Positions 1-8,982 of a stretch of 64,000 bases of DNA are shown one piece after another. This DNA comes from Pseudomonas wuhanensis. Its GTDB lineage: Bacteria > Pseudomonadota > Gammaproteobacteria > Pseudomonadales > Pseudomonadaceae. Under the pieces are notes generated by a model. That model did not search any database. It worked only from the letters and a program-made list of their open reading frames with translations, and was not told the DNA's origin. The stretch spans positions 4,464,001 through 4,528,000 of the forward strand of contig NZ_CP117430.1 of the NCBI RefSeq assembly GCF_030687395.1, in the 5' to 3' direction. The position numbers were made by a program, and so were the translations under genes. How positions within the stretch are numbered: the first letter of the stretch is position 1; every line of letters starts with the position of its first letter.

Positions 1-515
1 GCCTGCCATGAGTAACCCAACGATTCAGCCAAAGCACGCCCGGCGCGCTCGTTCCGGGCCACGATCAGGCCGTTTTTGTAGCCACCATCGCGCAAGGCAC
101 TGGCCACAGCCTTGGCCATGCCACCACTGCCGCGCAGGGCAAAAGTCGAACCCTTGGGAACCTGGTGGGTTTCAAGCAACTGGGCGATGGCAATGTAATC
201 GGTGTTGTAGGCCTTGAGGTGACCGTTGGTGTTGACGATAGTGTTGATCGATTGAATAGCCTCAGCCGATGCGTCCAGCTCATCGACCAACGCGATACAA
301 GCTTCCTTGAACGGCATCGACACCCCGCACCCCCGGATTCCCAGGGCGCGGATGCCACCAACGGCACCCGGCAAGTCCTGGCTGCTGAAGGCTTTGTAGT
401 AGAAATTCAGGCCCAGTTGTTCGTATAGATGGTTATGAAACCGCAGGCCGAAATTGCCGGGGCGCCCCGAGAGTGACATGCACAGCTGAGTGTCTCTGTT
501 GGGGTTCATCTGCAT
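1..515 (-). CDS. Shikimate dehydrogenase family protein, N-terminal part (runs off the left edge)
   Basis: About 171 residues of the N-terminal half are present and the gene continues beyond base 1. The product resembles shikimate 5-dehydrogenases (AroE/YdiB-like), which reduce 3-dehydroshikimate with NAD(P)H. A SMPFKEA motif supplies the expected substrate-binding lysine (K70), followed by the conserved N91 and the NTDY motif with D106. The start of the nucleotide-binding domain follows as RGSGGMAKA, which differs slightly from the usual GAGG. The start at 515 is chosen because GAAGGAGA lies 5-6 bases upstream; a second in-frame ATG is two codons later. Pseudomonads usually carry several AroE paralogues, so this may be an accessory member rather than the AroE of the main pathway. 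Confidence 0.85.
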   Translation of the reverse strand, partial: MQMNPNRDTQLCMSLSGRPGNFGLRFHNHLYEQLGLNFYYKAFSSQDLPGAVGGIRALGIRGCGVSMPFKEACIALVDELDASAEAIQSINTIVNTNGHLKAYNTDYIAIAQLLETHQVPKGSTFALRGSGGMAKAVASALRDGGYKNGLIVARNERAGRALAESLGYSWQ

Positions 516-754
516 TGGAATCTCCTTCAATAGCACTTTCGGATGGACGGGATTAGCCACTCCACCGGTTCTGATTGATCATAAAAGCCAGTCTGCACTG
601 GGCACACAGCCGCAAAGAAGCCGGTACAGACCTTACACAAAATTTACCCAACGGCTGTGCTGATTTTCCAAAAAATGCTGTCTTAGAAGTATCCCCGCGA
701 CAACTTGTGTCTATTGCAGACGCGAGCGCCGGGTCGAAGAACCGAGGACTTATC

Positions 755-1129
755 ATGATCCGTAAAATCCCCACAGTAGCCTTGCTGATCGGTGCTCTTG
801 CTATCGCAGGGCAGGCAGAAGCAGGTGGTCGTGGTCATGGCGGCTGGGAAGGTCCGGCTGTGTTTGGTGCGATCGTCGGCTCGGCAATCATTGGCTCAGC
901 AATAATCGGCCGCGACCGTCCAGTGTATGTGGAGCAACCGATCTACGTTCAACCACAACCGGTGTACGTGCAACCACCACCTGTTTATTACCAACCGGCG
1001 CCGGTCTACGTTCAACAACCGATGTACTACCGCCCGGCACCAATCTATTACGGTCCACCACGTGGCTATGGTCCACCGCGTGGCTATTACGGCCCTCCCC
1101 ATGGTTATTACCGTGGCGACCGCTGGTAA
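755..1129 (+). CDS. Secreted Tyr/Pro-rich repeat protein
   Basis: A 124-residue protein with a clear signal peptide (MIRKIPTVALL to about residue 23, ending AEA). A short Gly/His-rich piece and a small hydrophobic stretch follow (FGAIVGSAIIGSAIIG). The C-terminal two thirds is a degenerate tandem array of proline/tyrosine units such as PVYVQP and PPRGY. The in-frame ORF extends further upstream, but the ATG at 755 is preferred because it opens directly into the signal peptide and has GAGG just upstream. Similar low-complexity periplasmic or outer-membrane-associated proteins are common in Pseudomonas, but I know no function. A strong terminator follows at once, suggesting a single-gene unit. 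Confidence 0.75.
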   Translation: MIRKIPTVALLIGALAIAGQAEAGGRGHGGWEGPAVFGAIVGSAIIGSAIIGRDRPVYVEQPIYVQPQPVYVQPPPVYYQPAPVYVQQPMYYRPAPIYYGPPRGYGPPRGYYGPPHGYYRGDRW

Positions 1130-1140
1130 CAGGCTCATCA

Positions 1141-1169
1141 GGCCCCGCCTCAACAGCGGGGCCTTTTTT
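1141..1169 (+). terminator. Rho-independent terminator after the Tyr/Pro-rich gene
   Basis: A perfect 8-bp GC stem (GGCCCCGC / GCGGGGCC) with a 7-base loop is followed by six T residues. It lies 12 bases after the stop codon at 1129. Confidence 0.93.
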
Positions 1170-1321
1170 GTGGCCGCAGGGCGGGTGAAGTCTGAATAAA
1201 TCTCGCCAAGGTCGCTGTCGGGACAGTGCCGGCCGGTAAAGTTGGTCATATTTATGTCATGACAGGCCCGCAAGCTTGATCTGTCCATTAACAACAGGTT
1301 GATAAAAACAAGGACGACGCC

Positions 1322-1516
1322 ATGCCCACACAAAACCCGCACCGCATTGTCGGCTTGTGCACTTCCAGCAAGGTGTACAACGCACTGACCGAGCTCAAGC
1401 ATCTGGAAGGCCATCGCAGCGCCAAGTTTCTCTCGCTGCTGGCGGAAAACCTGGTGCGCAAAGGCCTGCTCAACGAGCAGGAAGTTGTGCATATGCTGGA
1501 CCTGGTGGTGGACTGA
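1322..1516 (+). CDS. Small conserved hypothetical protein (64 aa)
   Basis: This gene encodes 64 residues that begin MPTQNPHRIVGLCTSSK and end DLVVD. The start has AAGGACGA about eight bases upstream. The sequence is predicted mostly helical, with charged and hydrophobic residues alternating, and shows no signal peptide or membrane segment. It has the codon usage of its neighbours. I do not recognise the family. It stands alone between a terminator and another small gene on the same strand. Confidence 0.6.
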   Translation: MPTQNPHRIVGLCTSSKVYNALTELKHLEGHRSAKFLSLLAENLVRKGLLNEQEVVHMLDLVVD

Positions 1517-1617
1517 TCGCCAACACTCATTGGCGTCAATGACGACTATCGAAAGCGTTGATTGTCCGTTCAAGCGTCCGATCCGTAAGGTAGCTCCATA
1601 GATTAATGGAGGTACTT

Positions 1618-1800
1618 ATGGCTCAGGTTCAGATCATGTCCGTTATCGGCAGCGCGGTTCCCGCACCACTCAGGGCGCTGGGATTGCTTGCCTGTTGGTA
1701 TCTGGTGCAGGACGGCGAACCGATCAGCGGCCCGCTCACCTCACTTCCCGCCGCCCAGGCCTTGTCGCAACGTATCGACTCAGGCCAGCTCAGCGCTTAA
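1618..1800 (+). CDS. Small hypothetical protein (60 aa)
   Basis: A 60-residue product beginning MAQVQIMSVIG. The ATG at 1618 is chosen over the upstream in-frame ATG at 1606 because a strong GGAGG (1608-1612) sits five bases before it. The middle contains a short hydrophobic stretch (LRALGLLACWYLV) that could be a weak membrane or core helix, followed by a polar tail. The family is not recognised. Its stop codon overlaps the stop of the convergent permease gene by three bases. Confidence 0.55.
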   Translation: MAQVQIMSVIGSAVPAPLRALGLLACWYLVQDGEPISGPLTSLPAAQALSQRIDSGQLSA

Positions 1801-2858
1801 GGCAGCTGAACCTTGGGCTTGGCATCGATGAAAATCGCCCAGCTCGACACGAACAACGCAGCAATCAACGGCCCGATGACAAAACCGTTCAAGCCGAAAA
1901 TCGCCAGGCCACCCAGGGTCGAGATAAGGATCAGGTAGTCGGGCATTTTGGTGTCCTTGCCCACCAGCATCGGCCGCAGGACATTGTCCACCAGGCCGAT
2001 CACAAATACCCCGAACAACACCAGCACCGCGCCCTGCCAGATCGCTCCGCTGAGCAGAAAGTACGCCGCCACCGGGAGCCAGACAATCCCCGCCCCCACC
2101 AACGGCAACAGCGACAGAAACGCCATCAACACCGCCCAGAGCAGCACGCTCGGGATGTCCAGATACCAGAAGATAAAACCGCCCAACGCCCCTTGCGTGA
2201 TCGCCACCACCACATTGCCCTTCACCGTGGCCCGCACCACGCGATTGAACTTGAGTTGCAAGCGGCGCTTCTGGTTATCTTCCAGCGGTATGGCCGCACG
2301 TACTTTGCGCGCCAGTTCGGAACCGTCCCGCAGGAAGAAAAACAGCAGATACAGCATGACGAAAAAGCCCACCACGAATTCGAACGTGCCCTGGCCAAAA
2401 CTGAACGCCTTGGTCGCGACAAACTGGCTGCCTTGCATCGTGCTCTTGATGATTTTTTCACGCAGCCCGGCCAGCTCGCCCATGCCGAAACGATCGAGCA
2501 GGTTCTGAACGTACGGCGGCAGGCTTTGCTTGAACTGTGACACATACCCGGCAATATCCAGTTCGCCGCTTTCGATTCTGCTGTACAGCGACGCACCCTC
2601 CTGAACCAGCAAGGTACTGATGGTGATCACCGGCAAGATTGCGATCAGCACACAGAGAATCAAGGTGCACAGGGCCGTCAGGTCGCGGGGCCAGCCGAAC
2701 CTCAACTGCAACTGATGCTGCAAGGGCGCAAACAGAATGCCGAGGATGGCCGCCCAGAACACCGCGCCATAGAACGGCAGCAGAATCCAGACGAAGGCGA
2801 TGGTCACCAAGGCCAGCAAGACCACCAGCGATTTGTTTTGTAGCTTCGTTTCGTTCAT
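1797..2858 (-). CDS. AI-2E family transporter (PerM/YdiK/TqsA-like permease)
   Basis: The 353-residue product is a polytopic inner-membrane protein of the AI-2E transporter family (PF01594). It has paired hydrophobic helices at the N-terminus (about residues 10-45 and 60-85), a long amphipathic middle, and four to five helices in the second half. The family includes proteins linked to autoinducer-2 export, small-solute export and Na+/H+ antiport, so the substrate cannot be read from sequence. The conserved late motif around DNVLRPMLVG is present, as expected for the family. It appears to be a single-gene unit with convergent small genes on its 3' side. Confidence 0.88.
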   Translation of the reverse strand: MNETKLQNKSLVVLLALVTIAFVWILLPFYGAVFWAAILGILFAPLQHQLQLRFGWPRDLTALCTLILCVLIAILPVITISTLLVQEGASLYSRIESGELDIAGYVSQFKQSLPPYVQNLLDRFGMGELAGLREKIIKSTMQGSQFVATKAFSFGQGTFEFVVGFFVMLYLLFFFLRDGSELARKVRAAIPLEDNQKRRLQLKFNRVVRATVKGNVVVAITQGALGGFIFWYLDIPSVLLWAVLMAFLSLLPLVGAGIVWLPVAAYFLLSGAIWQGAVLVLFGVFVIGLVDNVLRPMLVGKDTKMPDYLILISTLGGLAIFGLNGFVIGPLIAALFVSSWAIFIDAKPKVQLP

Positions 2859-3034
2859 GTCCGATCCATGTCAGTGCGCAAGGAGCGCCGTTGCGCGTAC
2901 TGATATTTAGTCCGCCATGGTTCGCGCGAGTGCCATTTGTTTGTTCACCAAGCATAGATCCAGATCAATGAACCCCGCGGGCAAGCCGCTTACCCTTGCC
3001 GGCTTTTGCGATCGACACTGCCATGACCTGCGCC

Positions 3035-4360
3035 ATGAGACTCATCCCCCCGGAACTGCTCGCCCCTGCCGGCACCCTGAAAAACATGCGCTATGCCTTT
3101 GCCTACGGCGCCGACGCGGTGTACGCCGGCCAGCCGCGCTACAGCCTGCGGGTGCGCAACAATGAATTCGATCACGCCAACCTCGCACTCGGCATTGCCG
3201 AGGCCCAGGCTCAGGGCAAACGCTTTTATGTGGTGGTGAACATCGCACCGCACAACGCTAAGCTCAAAACTTTCTTGAAGGACCTGGAACCGGTGATCGC
3301 CATGGCGCCGGACGCGCTGATCATGTCCGACCCGGGCCTGATCATGCTGGTGCGTCGGCACTTCCCGCACATGCCGATCCACCTGTCGGTGCAGGCCAAC
3401 ACGGTGAACTGGGCCAGCGTCGAGTTCTGGCAGCAACAGGGCTTGAGCCGGATCATCCTGTCCCGCGAACTGTCGCTGGAAGAGATCGCCGAAATCCGCC
3501 AGCACGTCCCGGCGATGGAGCTCGAAGTGTTCGTCCACGGCGCGTTGTGCATGGCCTATTCCGGGCGCTGCCTGTTGTCGGGCTACATGAACAAGCGCGA
3601 CGCCAATCAGGGCAGCTGCACCAATGCCTGTCGCTGGAAATACTCGGCGACGCCGGCCAGCGAAAATCAGCTCGGCGAAATCGTTCAGCAGTTCCCACCC
3701 GAACCGACCTTGGGCATCGGCGCGCCGACCGATCAAGTATTCCTGCTGCAAGAGGCCAATCGCCCTGACGAACTGATGCCGGCATTCGAGGATGAACACG
3801 GCACCTACATCATGAACGCCAAGGACCTGCGAGCCGTCCAGCACGTCGAGCGGCTGACGCAGATGGGCGTGCATTCATTGAAGATCGAAGGCCGGACCAA
3901 ATCGCACTTCTATTGCGCGCGCACCACCCAGGTGTATCGCCGCGCGATCGATGATGCGGTGGCTGGCCGAGCGTTTGATCGCAGTTTGATGGCCGATCTG
4001 GAGTCCCTGGCCCAGCGTGGCTACACCGAGGGTTTTCTGCGTCGACATGTGCATGACGAATATCAGAATTATCAGAACGGCAGCTCGGTTTCAGAGCGCC
4101 AGCAGTTTGTTGGCGAGCTGACCGGCGAACGCCGGGATCGGCTGGCCGAGGTGCGAGTGAAGAATCGCTTTGGCCTGGGCGATCACCTGGAACTGATGAC
4201 GCCCCAGGGCAACTTCCACTTCGATTTGCATCAACTGCAGAACGTCAAAGGCGAGGCGATTGAAGTGGCGCCGGGGGATGGGCACACGGTGTATTTGCCG
4301 ATACCGGATGCGGTGGATTTGCAGTTTGGGTTGTTGATGCGGGATGTGGGCGTGAGTTAA
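3035..4360 (+). CDS. trhP: tRNA 5-hydroxyuridine synthesis protein TrhP (YegQ), U32 peptidase family
   Basis: Strongly similar along its length to E. coli YegQ/TrhP, one of the proteins that hydroxylates uridine 34 of tRNAs on the way to cmo5U. Landmarks include the opening PELLAPAGTLKNMRYAF, the segment YAGQPRYSLRVRNNEF, the U32 signature region EVFVHGALCMAYSGRCLLSG, and cysteines in NQGSCTNACRW that are typical of Fe-S-binding U32 proteins. Two other in-frame starts exist (TTG 2996, ATG 3023). The ATG at 3035 gives an N-terminus closest to the family, although no start has a convincing Shine-Dalgarno sequence. The product is about 441 residues, within the family range. Confidence 0.93.
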   Translation: MRLIPPELLAPAGTLKNMRYAFAYGADAVYAGQPRYSLRVRNNEFDHANLALGIAEAQAQGKRFYVVVNIAPHNAKLKTFLKDLEPVIAMAPDALIMSDPGLIMLVRRHFPHMPIHLSVQANTVNWASVEFWQQQGLSRIILSRELSLEEIAEIRQHVPAMELEVFVHGALCMAYSGRCLLSGYMNKRDANQGSCTNACRWKYSATPASENQLGEIVQQFPPEPTLGIGAPTDQVFLLQEANRPDELMPAFEDEHGTYIMNAKDLRAVQHVERLTQMGVHSLKIEGRTKSHFYCARTTQVYRRAIDDAVAGRAFDRSLMADLESLAQRGYTEGFLRRHVHDEYQNYQNGSSVSERQQFVGELTGERRDRLAEVRVKNRFGLGDHLELMTPQGNFHFDLHQLQNVKGEAIEVAPGDGHTVYLPIPDAVDLQFGLLMRDVGVS

Positions 4361-4385
4361 AACCCATCACGAACACGACACGAAA

Positions 4386-4479
4386 CCTGTGGGAGCGGGC
4401 TTGCACGCGATTGCTGTCTGACAGTCGATATCAATGTTGAATGTTCTGGCCGCATCGCGGGCAAGCCCGCTCCCACAGG
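4386..4479. repeat. REPIN (paired inverted REP sequences)
   Basis: Two copies of the Pseudomonas REP core face each other. CCTGTGGGAGCGGGCTTG at 4386-4403 pairs perfectly with its reverse complement at 4462-4479, around a 58-base spacer. It lies between convergent genes (trhP and a LysR gene) and could fold into a long hairpin in either transcript. Confidence 0.92.
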
Positions 4480-4510
4480 GATTGCGTTGACTGACTGGCA
4501 TTGTGAGTGA

Positions 4511-5374
4511 TCACGCAAACTCCTCGCGCAACATCGCCACAAACGCCTCTCGCGCCGGGTGAACCCCGGCGTTTTCATGCCAGTAAAACAGGTTGTCGAT
4601 AGCCGTCAGCTCGGGGAATTCATACCCCGCGCACCCCGCCCCTTTGGCGTACTGATCGAAGATCCCTTTGGGCACCAGCGCGACGCCGGCCCCGGCGCTG
4701 ACGCAGCCGACAATCGCGCCATAACTGGCCAGGCTGACAATCGGCAATGCCTGCCCCTGACGCAACAACCAATGCTCCAGCGCCGCCCGGTAAGGACAAC
4801 CCTGAGGCCACATGAACACGGTCTTGTCCTGCAAATCCGTGATATCGCGCACCGGCCCCAATGACGTCGAAGCAATCAGCAACAGCTCTTCGCGGTACAT
4901 CGGCGTGCGCTTGAGGTGTGAGCGCTCGACATCCACCGCGACGATTGCGCCGTCGAGCCGGTGATTGAGTGTGTCATCGAGCAACTGGCCCCAACTGCCG
5001 GTGGTCAGTTCCAGGGCAACGCCCGGATAGCGCTTGTGAAACTTGGCCAGTAAACGCGGCAGTCGACCGGTCGCCGACGACTCGATGGCGCCAATGCGCA
5101 GCGGCCCGGACGGCTCGGCCGAAGGGTCCAGCGCGCGTTTGGCTTCAGCCGTCAGCGCGAGAATTTTCGAGGCGTAAACCAGAAAGGTCTGCCCCGCCGG
5201 GCTGATGCGCAACCCTCGCCCCTCGCGCAGAAACAGCGCGACACCCAGCTCGGTTTCCAGAGATTTGATGCGCGCCGTGATATTCGACGGCACACAGTGC
5301 AGCAACTCGGCCGCCCGGGCGATACTGCCGACGTCGGCGACGGTCTTGAACATGCGAATCTGCGCCAGCTCCAT
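4511..5374 (-). CDS. LysR-family transcriptional regulator
   Basis: A 287-residue LysR regulator. The N-terminal winged helix-turn-helix covers about residues 1-60 (RMFKTVADVGSIARAAELL followed by the recognition segment with LGVALFLREGRG). The C-terminal periplasmic-binding-protein-like effector domain runs from about residue 90. It is divergent from an EamA-family transporter gene 96 bases away, a common arrangement in which the regulator controls its neighbour through the shared intergenic region. The inducer is unknown. It resembles the PtrR/YnfL-type LysR proteins in the first domain, but that is only a general likeness. Confidence 0.9.
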   Translation of the reverse strand: MELAQIRMFKTVADVGSIARAAELLHCVPSNITARIKSLETELGVALFLREGRGLRISPAGQTFLVYASKILALTAEAKRALDPSAEPSGPLRIGAIESSATGRLPRLLAKFHKRYPGVALELTTGSWGQLLDDTLNHRLDGAIVAVDVERSHLKRTPMYREELLLIASTSLGPVRDITDLQDKTVFMWPQGCPYRAALEHWLLRQGQALPIVSLASYGAIVGCVSAGAGVALVPKGIFDQYAKGAGCAGYEFPELTAIDNLFYWHENAGVHPAREAFVAMLREEFA

Positions 5375-5470
5375 ACATCACCAAAAGTGAACAATTAACA
5401 CAGTATAAGTCAGTTGTAGCGAACGATCAGGCTTCCGATACTCGGTTCATACGCCCACAGGTGCCCGACC

Positions 5471-6382
5471 ATGCAGCCACTCACACCCTCCTCTCATCAC
5501 TCCGTCAAAATCATTCTGGCGATGGCGTTTGCCGTCGGCTGCTGGGGGTATTCCCCGACCGGTATTCATGTCGGTTTGCAGGCCTATGACCCGGGTCATC
5601 TGGCGCTGCTGCGGTTTCTGGTGGCATCGATATTCATGGCAGTAGTCGCCGTGTTCCGAGGCATCCACCTGCCGCACATGCGCGACTGGCCGCTGCTGAT
5701 CGTCCTCGGTTTTTTTGCCGTGAGCCTGCATCACGTCGCGCTGAATTTCGGCCAGCAAGGGATCAGCGCCGGGGCGTCCAGTGTGCTGGCGCAAACCACG
5801 CCGTTGTTCAGCACGCTGCTGGCGCGTTTCGTCTTCAAGGACCGGGTGAGCGTCTGGCGCTGGGGCTGCGTGTTTCTGGGTTTGACCGGCGTGGTGATTG
5901 TGGTGGCTGGTGATCATGGATTGGGGAGCATCAACGCTCACAGCTTGCTGATCTTGCTGGCGGCTGTGTCCTGGAGTTTCTACTTTGCGTTGCAAAAGCA
6001 TCAGTCCGGGCGCTACGACGGGTTGACGCTGGTCTGCTACACCGTCTGGTCGGGGACGGCGTTGTTGCTGGCTTATCTGCCGGGACTGGCCAGCGAAATC
6101 GTCAGTGCGCCGCTTCATGTGCAATGGGCAGTGGTTGCATTGGGCGTGTTTCCCAGCGCCCTCGCCTACCTGGCCTGGGCCTTTGTGTTGGCTCATGTGG
6201 ATTTGAGCCGTGCGACGATGACGATGTATTTGATTCCGCCTGCTGCGATGGCAATTGCGTCTGTTGGCTTGGGCGAGCAGCCGACGTTGATGGTGTTGGT
6301 GGGTGCGGTGGTGGTGCTGGTCAGTGTGTTGGCGTTGAATCTGGAGCGGCGGTTTTTTGGGATTCAAGTGGCCAGTGCTTGA
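5471..6382 (+). CDS. DMT-superfamily transporter (EamA family)
   Basis: A 303-residue inner-membrane protein with ten predicted helices in two EamA repeats (about residues 15-145 and 155-290). Typical motifs are present, such as the first-repeat GWGYSP-like loop and SALAYLAWAFVLAHVD in the second repeat. Family members export amino acids, nucleosides and other metabolites. The adjoining divergent LysR gene suggests inducible export of one such compound. A REP pair follows the stop codon. Confidence 0.9.
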   Translation: MQPLTPSSHHSVKIILAMAFAVGCWGYSPTGIHVGLQAYDPGHLALLRFLVASIFMAVVAVFRGIHLPHMRDWPLLIVLGFFAVSLHHVALNFGQQGISAGASSVLAQTTPLFSTLLARFVFKDRVSVWRWGCVFLGLTGVVIVVAGDHGLGSINAHSLLILLAAVSWSFYFALQKHQSGRYDGLTLVCYTVWSGTALLLAYLPGLASEIVSAPLHVQWAVVALGVFPSALAYLAWAFVLAHVDLSRATMTMYLIPPAAMAIASVGLGEQPTLMVLVGAVVVLVSVLALNLERRFFGIQVASA

Positions 6383-6410
6383 TCGCTAATTGGTGTTGCT
6401 GCATCTGGCG

Positions 6411-6487
6411 CCTTCGCGGGCAAGCCCGCTCCCACAGGGATCGCAGTGTTCACACAATCCGTGTGGGAGCGAGGCTTGCCCGCGAAG
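6411..6487. repeat. REPIN (paired inverted REP sequences)
   Basis: A REP unit reading CTTCGCGGGCAAGC...CTCCCACA is followed by an inverted unit reading GTGTGGGAGC...CGCGAAG, separated by about 20 bases. The pairing is imperfect in the arm (CCCG versus CGAGG). It lies between the EamA transporter gene and the convergent GntR gene. Confidence 0.88.
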
Positions 6488-6525
6488 AACGATGACTGGA
6501 TGTCACTGCCCCCCCCCAATCAGAA

Positions 6526-7242
6526 TCAGGCTCCGCCCGTCGAAAAGCGGTCGCGGCTGTTGGTCAGGTGCAACCACATTGCCGCCCGCGCCGCATCCGG
6601 ATCCTGGCGTTTGATGGCGTTGAGAATCGCCTCGTGTTCGAGGTTGGCGAGTTGCCCGAGCTTGCTCAAATCCGCCGACCCGCGCTCGGCGGCATTGACG
6701 CGGGTCCGGGGGATCATGGCGCTGCCCAGGTGCTGCATGATCTCGGTGAAGCACACGTTGCCGGTGGCTTCGGCGATCAGCAGATGAAAGCGTTTGTCCG
6801 CCTCGACGCAACTGTCGTTGTTGGCCAACAGGTTTTGATAGTCATCTAGCGCTTCACGCATCTGCGCCAATTGCTGGTCTGTGCGACGAACCGCTGCCAG
6901 CGCCGCCGCCTGGGTTTCCAGGCCCATGCGCAACTCCAGAATACTGCGCACGCCCAGCGCGGTATCGACATTCAATCGCAGCCCCTGATCCGGTGCCCGC
7001 TCGAGGACAAAAGTACCGATGCCGTGACGGGTTTCCACCAGCCCCGAAGCCTGCAGCTTCGAGATTGCCTCGCGCACCACCGTGCGACTGACGCCATGCT
7101 CCTGAACAATCGAGTTCTCCGACGGCAGCTTATCCCCCGGCACCATCTGGCCGAGCAGGATGCTCTGGGTCAGTTTGCTCACCAAATCATGGGCCAGGTT
7201 GTGGGCACGCTTGCGGGCGGGTGCATCGATGTCTTCTTGCAT
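6526..7242 (-). CDS. GntR/FadR-type (FCD domain) regulator of the glucarate genes
   Basis: A 238-residue regulator with a GntR winged helix-turn-helix at about residues 12-80 (GDKLPSENSIVQEHGVSRTVVREA) and a FCD ligand-binding domain at about residues 95-220. The FCD domain has Asp/His residues of the usual metal-binding type (FHLLIAEA, HEAILNAI). It is divergent from a glucarate transporter and glucarate dehydratase operon, so it is most likely their sugar-acid-responsive repressor. Three candidate operator sites lie in the 368-base divergent intergenic region. The assignment to glucarate rests on context. Confidence 0.9.
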   Translation of the reverse strand: MQEDIDAPARKRAHNLAHDLVSKLTQSILLGQMVPGDKLPSENSIVQEHGVSRTVVREAISKLQASGLVETRHGIGTFVLERAPDQGLRLNVDTALGVRSILELRMGLETQAAALAAVRRTDQQLAQMREALDDYQNLLANNDSCVEADKRFHLLIAEATGNVCFTEIMQHLGSAMIPRTRVNAAERGSADLSKLGQLANLEHEAILNAIKRQDPDAARAAMWLHLTNSRDRFSTGGA

Positions 7243-7328
7243 GGTGATTTATCCGTAAAGCGGGTATCCGGATCGTAGCACTGCACTCGCTTCTCGGTGA
7301 CGGGAATCTGAACAAAATGCCGCTCAAC

Positions 7329-7339
7329 TTGTATGACAA
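7329..7339. promoter_or_regulatory. Candidate FCD/GntR operator TTGTATGACAA
   Basis: An 11-base palindrome, TTGT-ATG-ACAA, lies 87 bases upstream of the GntR start. FCD-type GntR operators often have this TTGTNNNACAA shape. It probably serves autoregulation of the regulator gene. Confidence 0.5.
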
Positions 7340-7517
7340 CACTCAATTATCACACCGTGACAGACGATTTAAACTATCGAATCCAAGTGTTCTATAGCGA
7401 CGGAAGAAAAAATCACCGACTGAACTAATCCCGACGCAACCCAGCAAATACGCCACACAAAACCAAAACACGAATAAAAACCCTCCCACCTAGCGCCATT
7501 TTGTTGAGAGACAGCAC

Positions 7518-7549
7518 TTGTAAGACAAAAAAATCTAGTTGTATGATGT
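7518..7549. promoter_or_regulatory. Two further candidate GntR operators upstream of gudP
   Basis: TTGTAAGACAA at 7518-7528 has perfect arms. TTGTATGATGT at 7539-7549 matches in its first eight positions. The sites are 21 bases apart, about two helical turns, and lie 60-95 bases upstream of the transporter start. They match the site at 7329-7339, so the FCD regulator probably binds here to control the gud genes. Confidence 0.5.
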
Positions 7550-7610
7550 CTATCAACAACGCAGCACCCAGCCACACCCCGCATAAAAATAACGAGTGGG
7601 AGAAAAAGCA

Positions 7611-8957
7611 GTGAATACATCCATATCCGGGATGAACGATGGCGCCGATTCGGTCCTGAAGTCCGCCATCTCAAAAGTGAAACGCCACGTCCTGCCGCTG
7701 TTCGTGATCATGTTCATCGTCAACTACATCGACCGTGTGAACATCGGCTTCGTCCGCGCTCACATGGAACATGACTTAGGCATTGGCGCTGCCGCCTACG
7801 GCCTCGGTGCCGGTCTGTTCTTCATCGGTTACGCGCTGTTCGAAGTCCCTTCCAACATCCTCCTGCAAAAAGTCGGCGCACGAATCTGGCTGACCCGCAT
7901 CATGCTGACCTGGGGTCTGGTGGCTTCCTGCATGGCATTCATCCAGAACGAAACCCACTTCTACATCCTGCGGTTTCTACTGGGCGTGGCCGAAGCCGGT
8001 TTCTTCCCCGGGGTGATTTATTACTTCACCCGCTGGTTGCCCGGCGTCGAACGTGGCAAGGCGATTGCGATCTTCCTCAGCGGCTCGGCCATTGCGTCAC
8101 TGATCTCCGGCCCGCTGTCCGGGCTGCTGCTGCAAATCAGCGGCTTGGGCATGCACGGCTGGCAATGGATGTACTTCATCGAAGGCATGTTCTCGGTCGT
8201 ACTGTGCGTGTTCGTCTGGTTCTGGCTGGACTCCAAACCCCACGACGCCAAATGGCTGACCCGTCCCGAGCAGGACGCGCTGGTCAAAGCCATCGATGAC
8301 GAACAACGGGCCCGCGAAGCCGCGACCCCGATCAAACCGTCGCTGGGCACGCTGCTCAAGGATCGTCAGATCATCCTCTTCTGCCTGATCTACTTCTTCA
8401 TCCAGTTGACCATCTATGCCGCGACCTTCTGGCTGCCGAGCATCATCAAGAAGATGGGCGACCTGAGCGACATTCAGGTCGGTTTGTTCAACTCGATTCC
8501 GTGGTTGCTGTCGATCGTCGGCATGTACGCCTTCGCCACGTTGTCGGCCAAATGGAAACACCAGCAAGCCTGGGTCGCCGCTGCGCTACTGATCGCTGCC
8601 GCCGGGATGTTCATGTCCACCACGGGCGGGCCGATCTTCGCCTTCGTCGCCATCTGCTTCGCCGCGCTGGGTTTCAAATCGGCATCGTCGCTGTTCTGGC
8701 CGATCCCCCAGGCGTATCTGGATGCGCGAATTGCTGCTGGCGTAATCGCATTGATCAACTCCGTGGGCAACCTCGGTGGCTTCGTTGCGCCGACCACCTT
8801 CGGTCTGCTGGAACAGCACACCGGCTCGATTCAGGGCGGGCTGTACGGCCTGGCCGCGACCTCGATCATCGCCGCGATCATCGTCTTCGCCGCGCGCAAT
8901 AAACCGAAACCCGCACCTGTGGCTGCCTTGGGCAAACCTGCGCCCCGTCACGCCTGA
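7611..8957 (+). CDS. gudP: MFS transporter, probably for D-glucarate/galactarate
   Basis: A 448-residue major facilitator of the anion:cation symporter subfamily. Twelve predicted helices are interrupted by a central cytoplasmic loop (about residues 195-245). N-terminal signature pieces include [11 protein letters not shown] and the first-loop motif around [16 protein letters not shown]. The start is taken as the GTG at 7611, with GGGAGA eight bases upstream. A GTG at 7596 overlaps that Shine-Dalgarno and an ATG at 7632 lacks one. It is followed after 25 bases by glucarate dehydratase, which points to a glucarate or galactarate substrate. The symbol is by context and family. Confidence 0.82.
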   Translation: MNTSISGMNDGADSVLKSAISKVKRHVLPLFVIMFIVNYIDRVNIGFVRAHMEHDLGIGAAAYGLGAGLFFIGYALFEVPSNILLQKVGARIWLTRIMLTWGLVASCMAFIQNETHFYILRFLLGVAEAGFFPGVIYYFTRWLPGVERGKAIAIFLSGSAIASLISGPLSGLLLQISGLGMHGWQWMYFIEGMFSVVLCVFVWFWLDSKPHDAKWLTRPEQDALVKAIDDEQRAREAATPIKPSLGTLLKDRQIILFCLIYFFIQLTIYAATFWLPSIIKKMGDLSDIQVGLFNSIPWLLSIVGMYAFATLSAKWKHQQAWVAAALLIAAAGMFMSTTGGPIFAFVAICFAALGFKSASSLFWPIPQAYLDARIAAGVIALINSVGNLGGFVAPTTFGLLEQHTGSIQGGLYGLAATSIIAAIIVFAARNKPKPAPVAALGKPAPRHA

Positions 8958-8982
8958 ATACCTGCTTTTTAAGGACATAAAA

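Noticed and set aside
5447..6367. 306-codon minus-strand open frame rich in His and Gln
   Set aside because: It mirrors the EamA transporter gene; membrane-protein codons read backwards give this composition.
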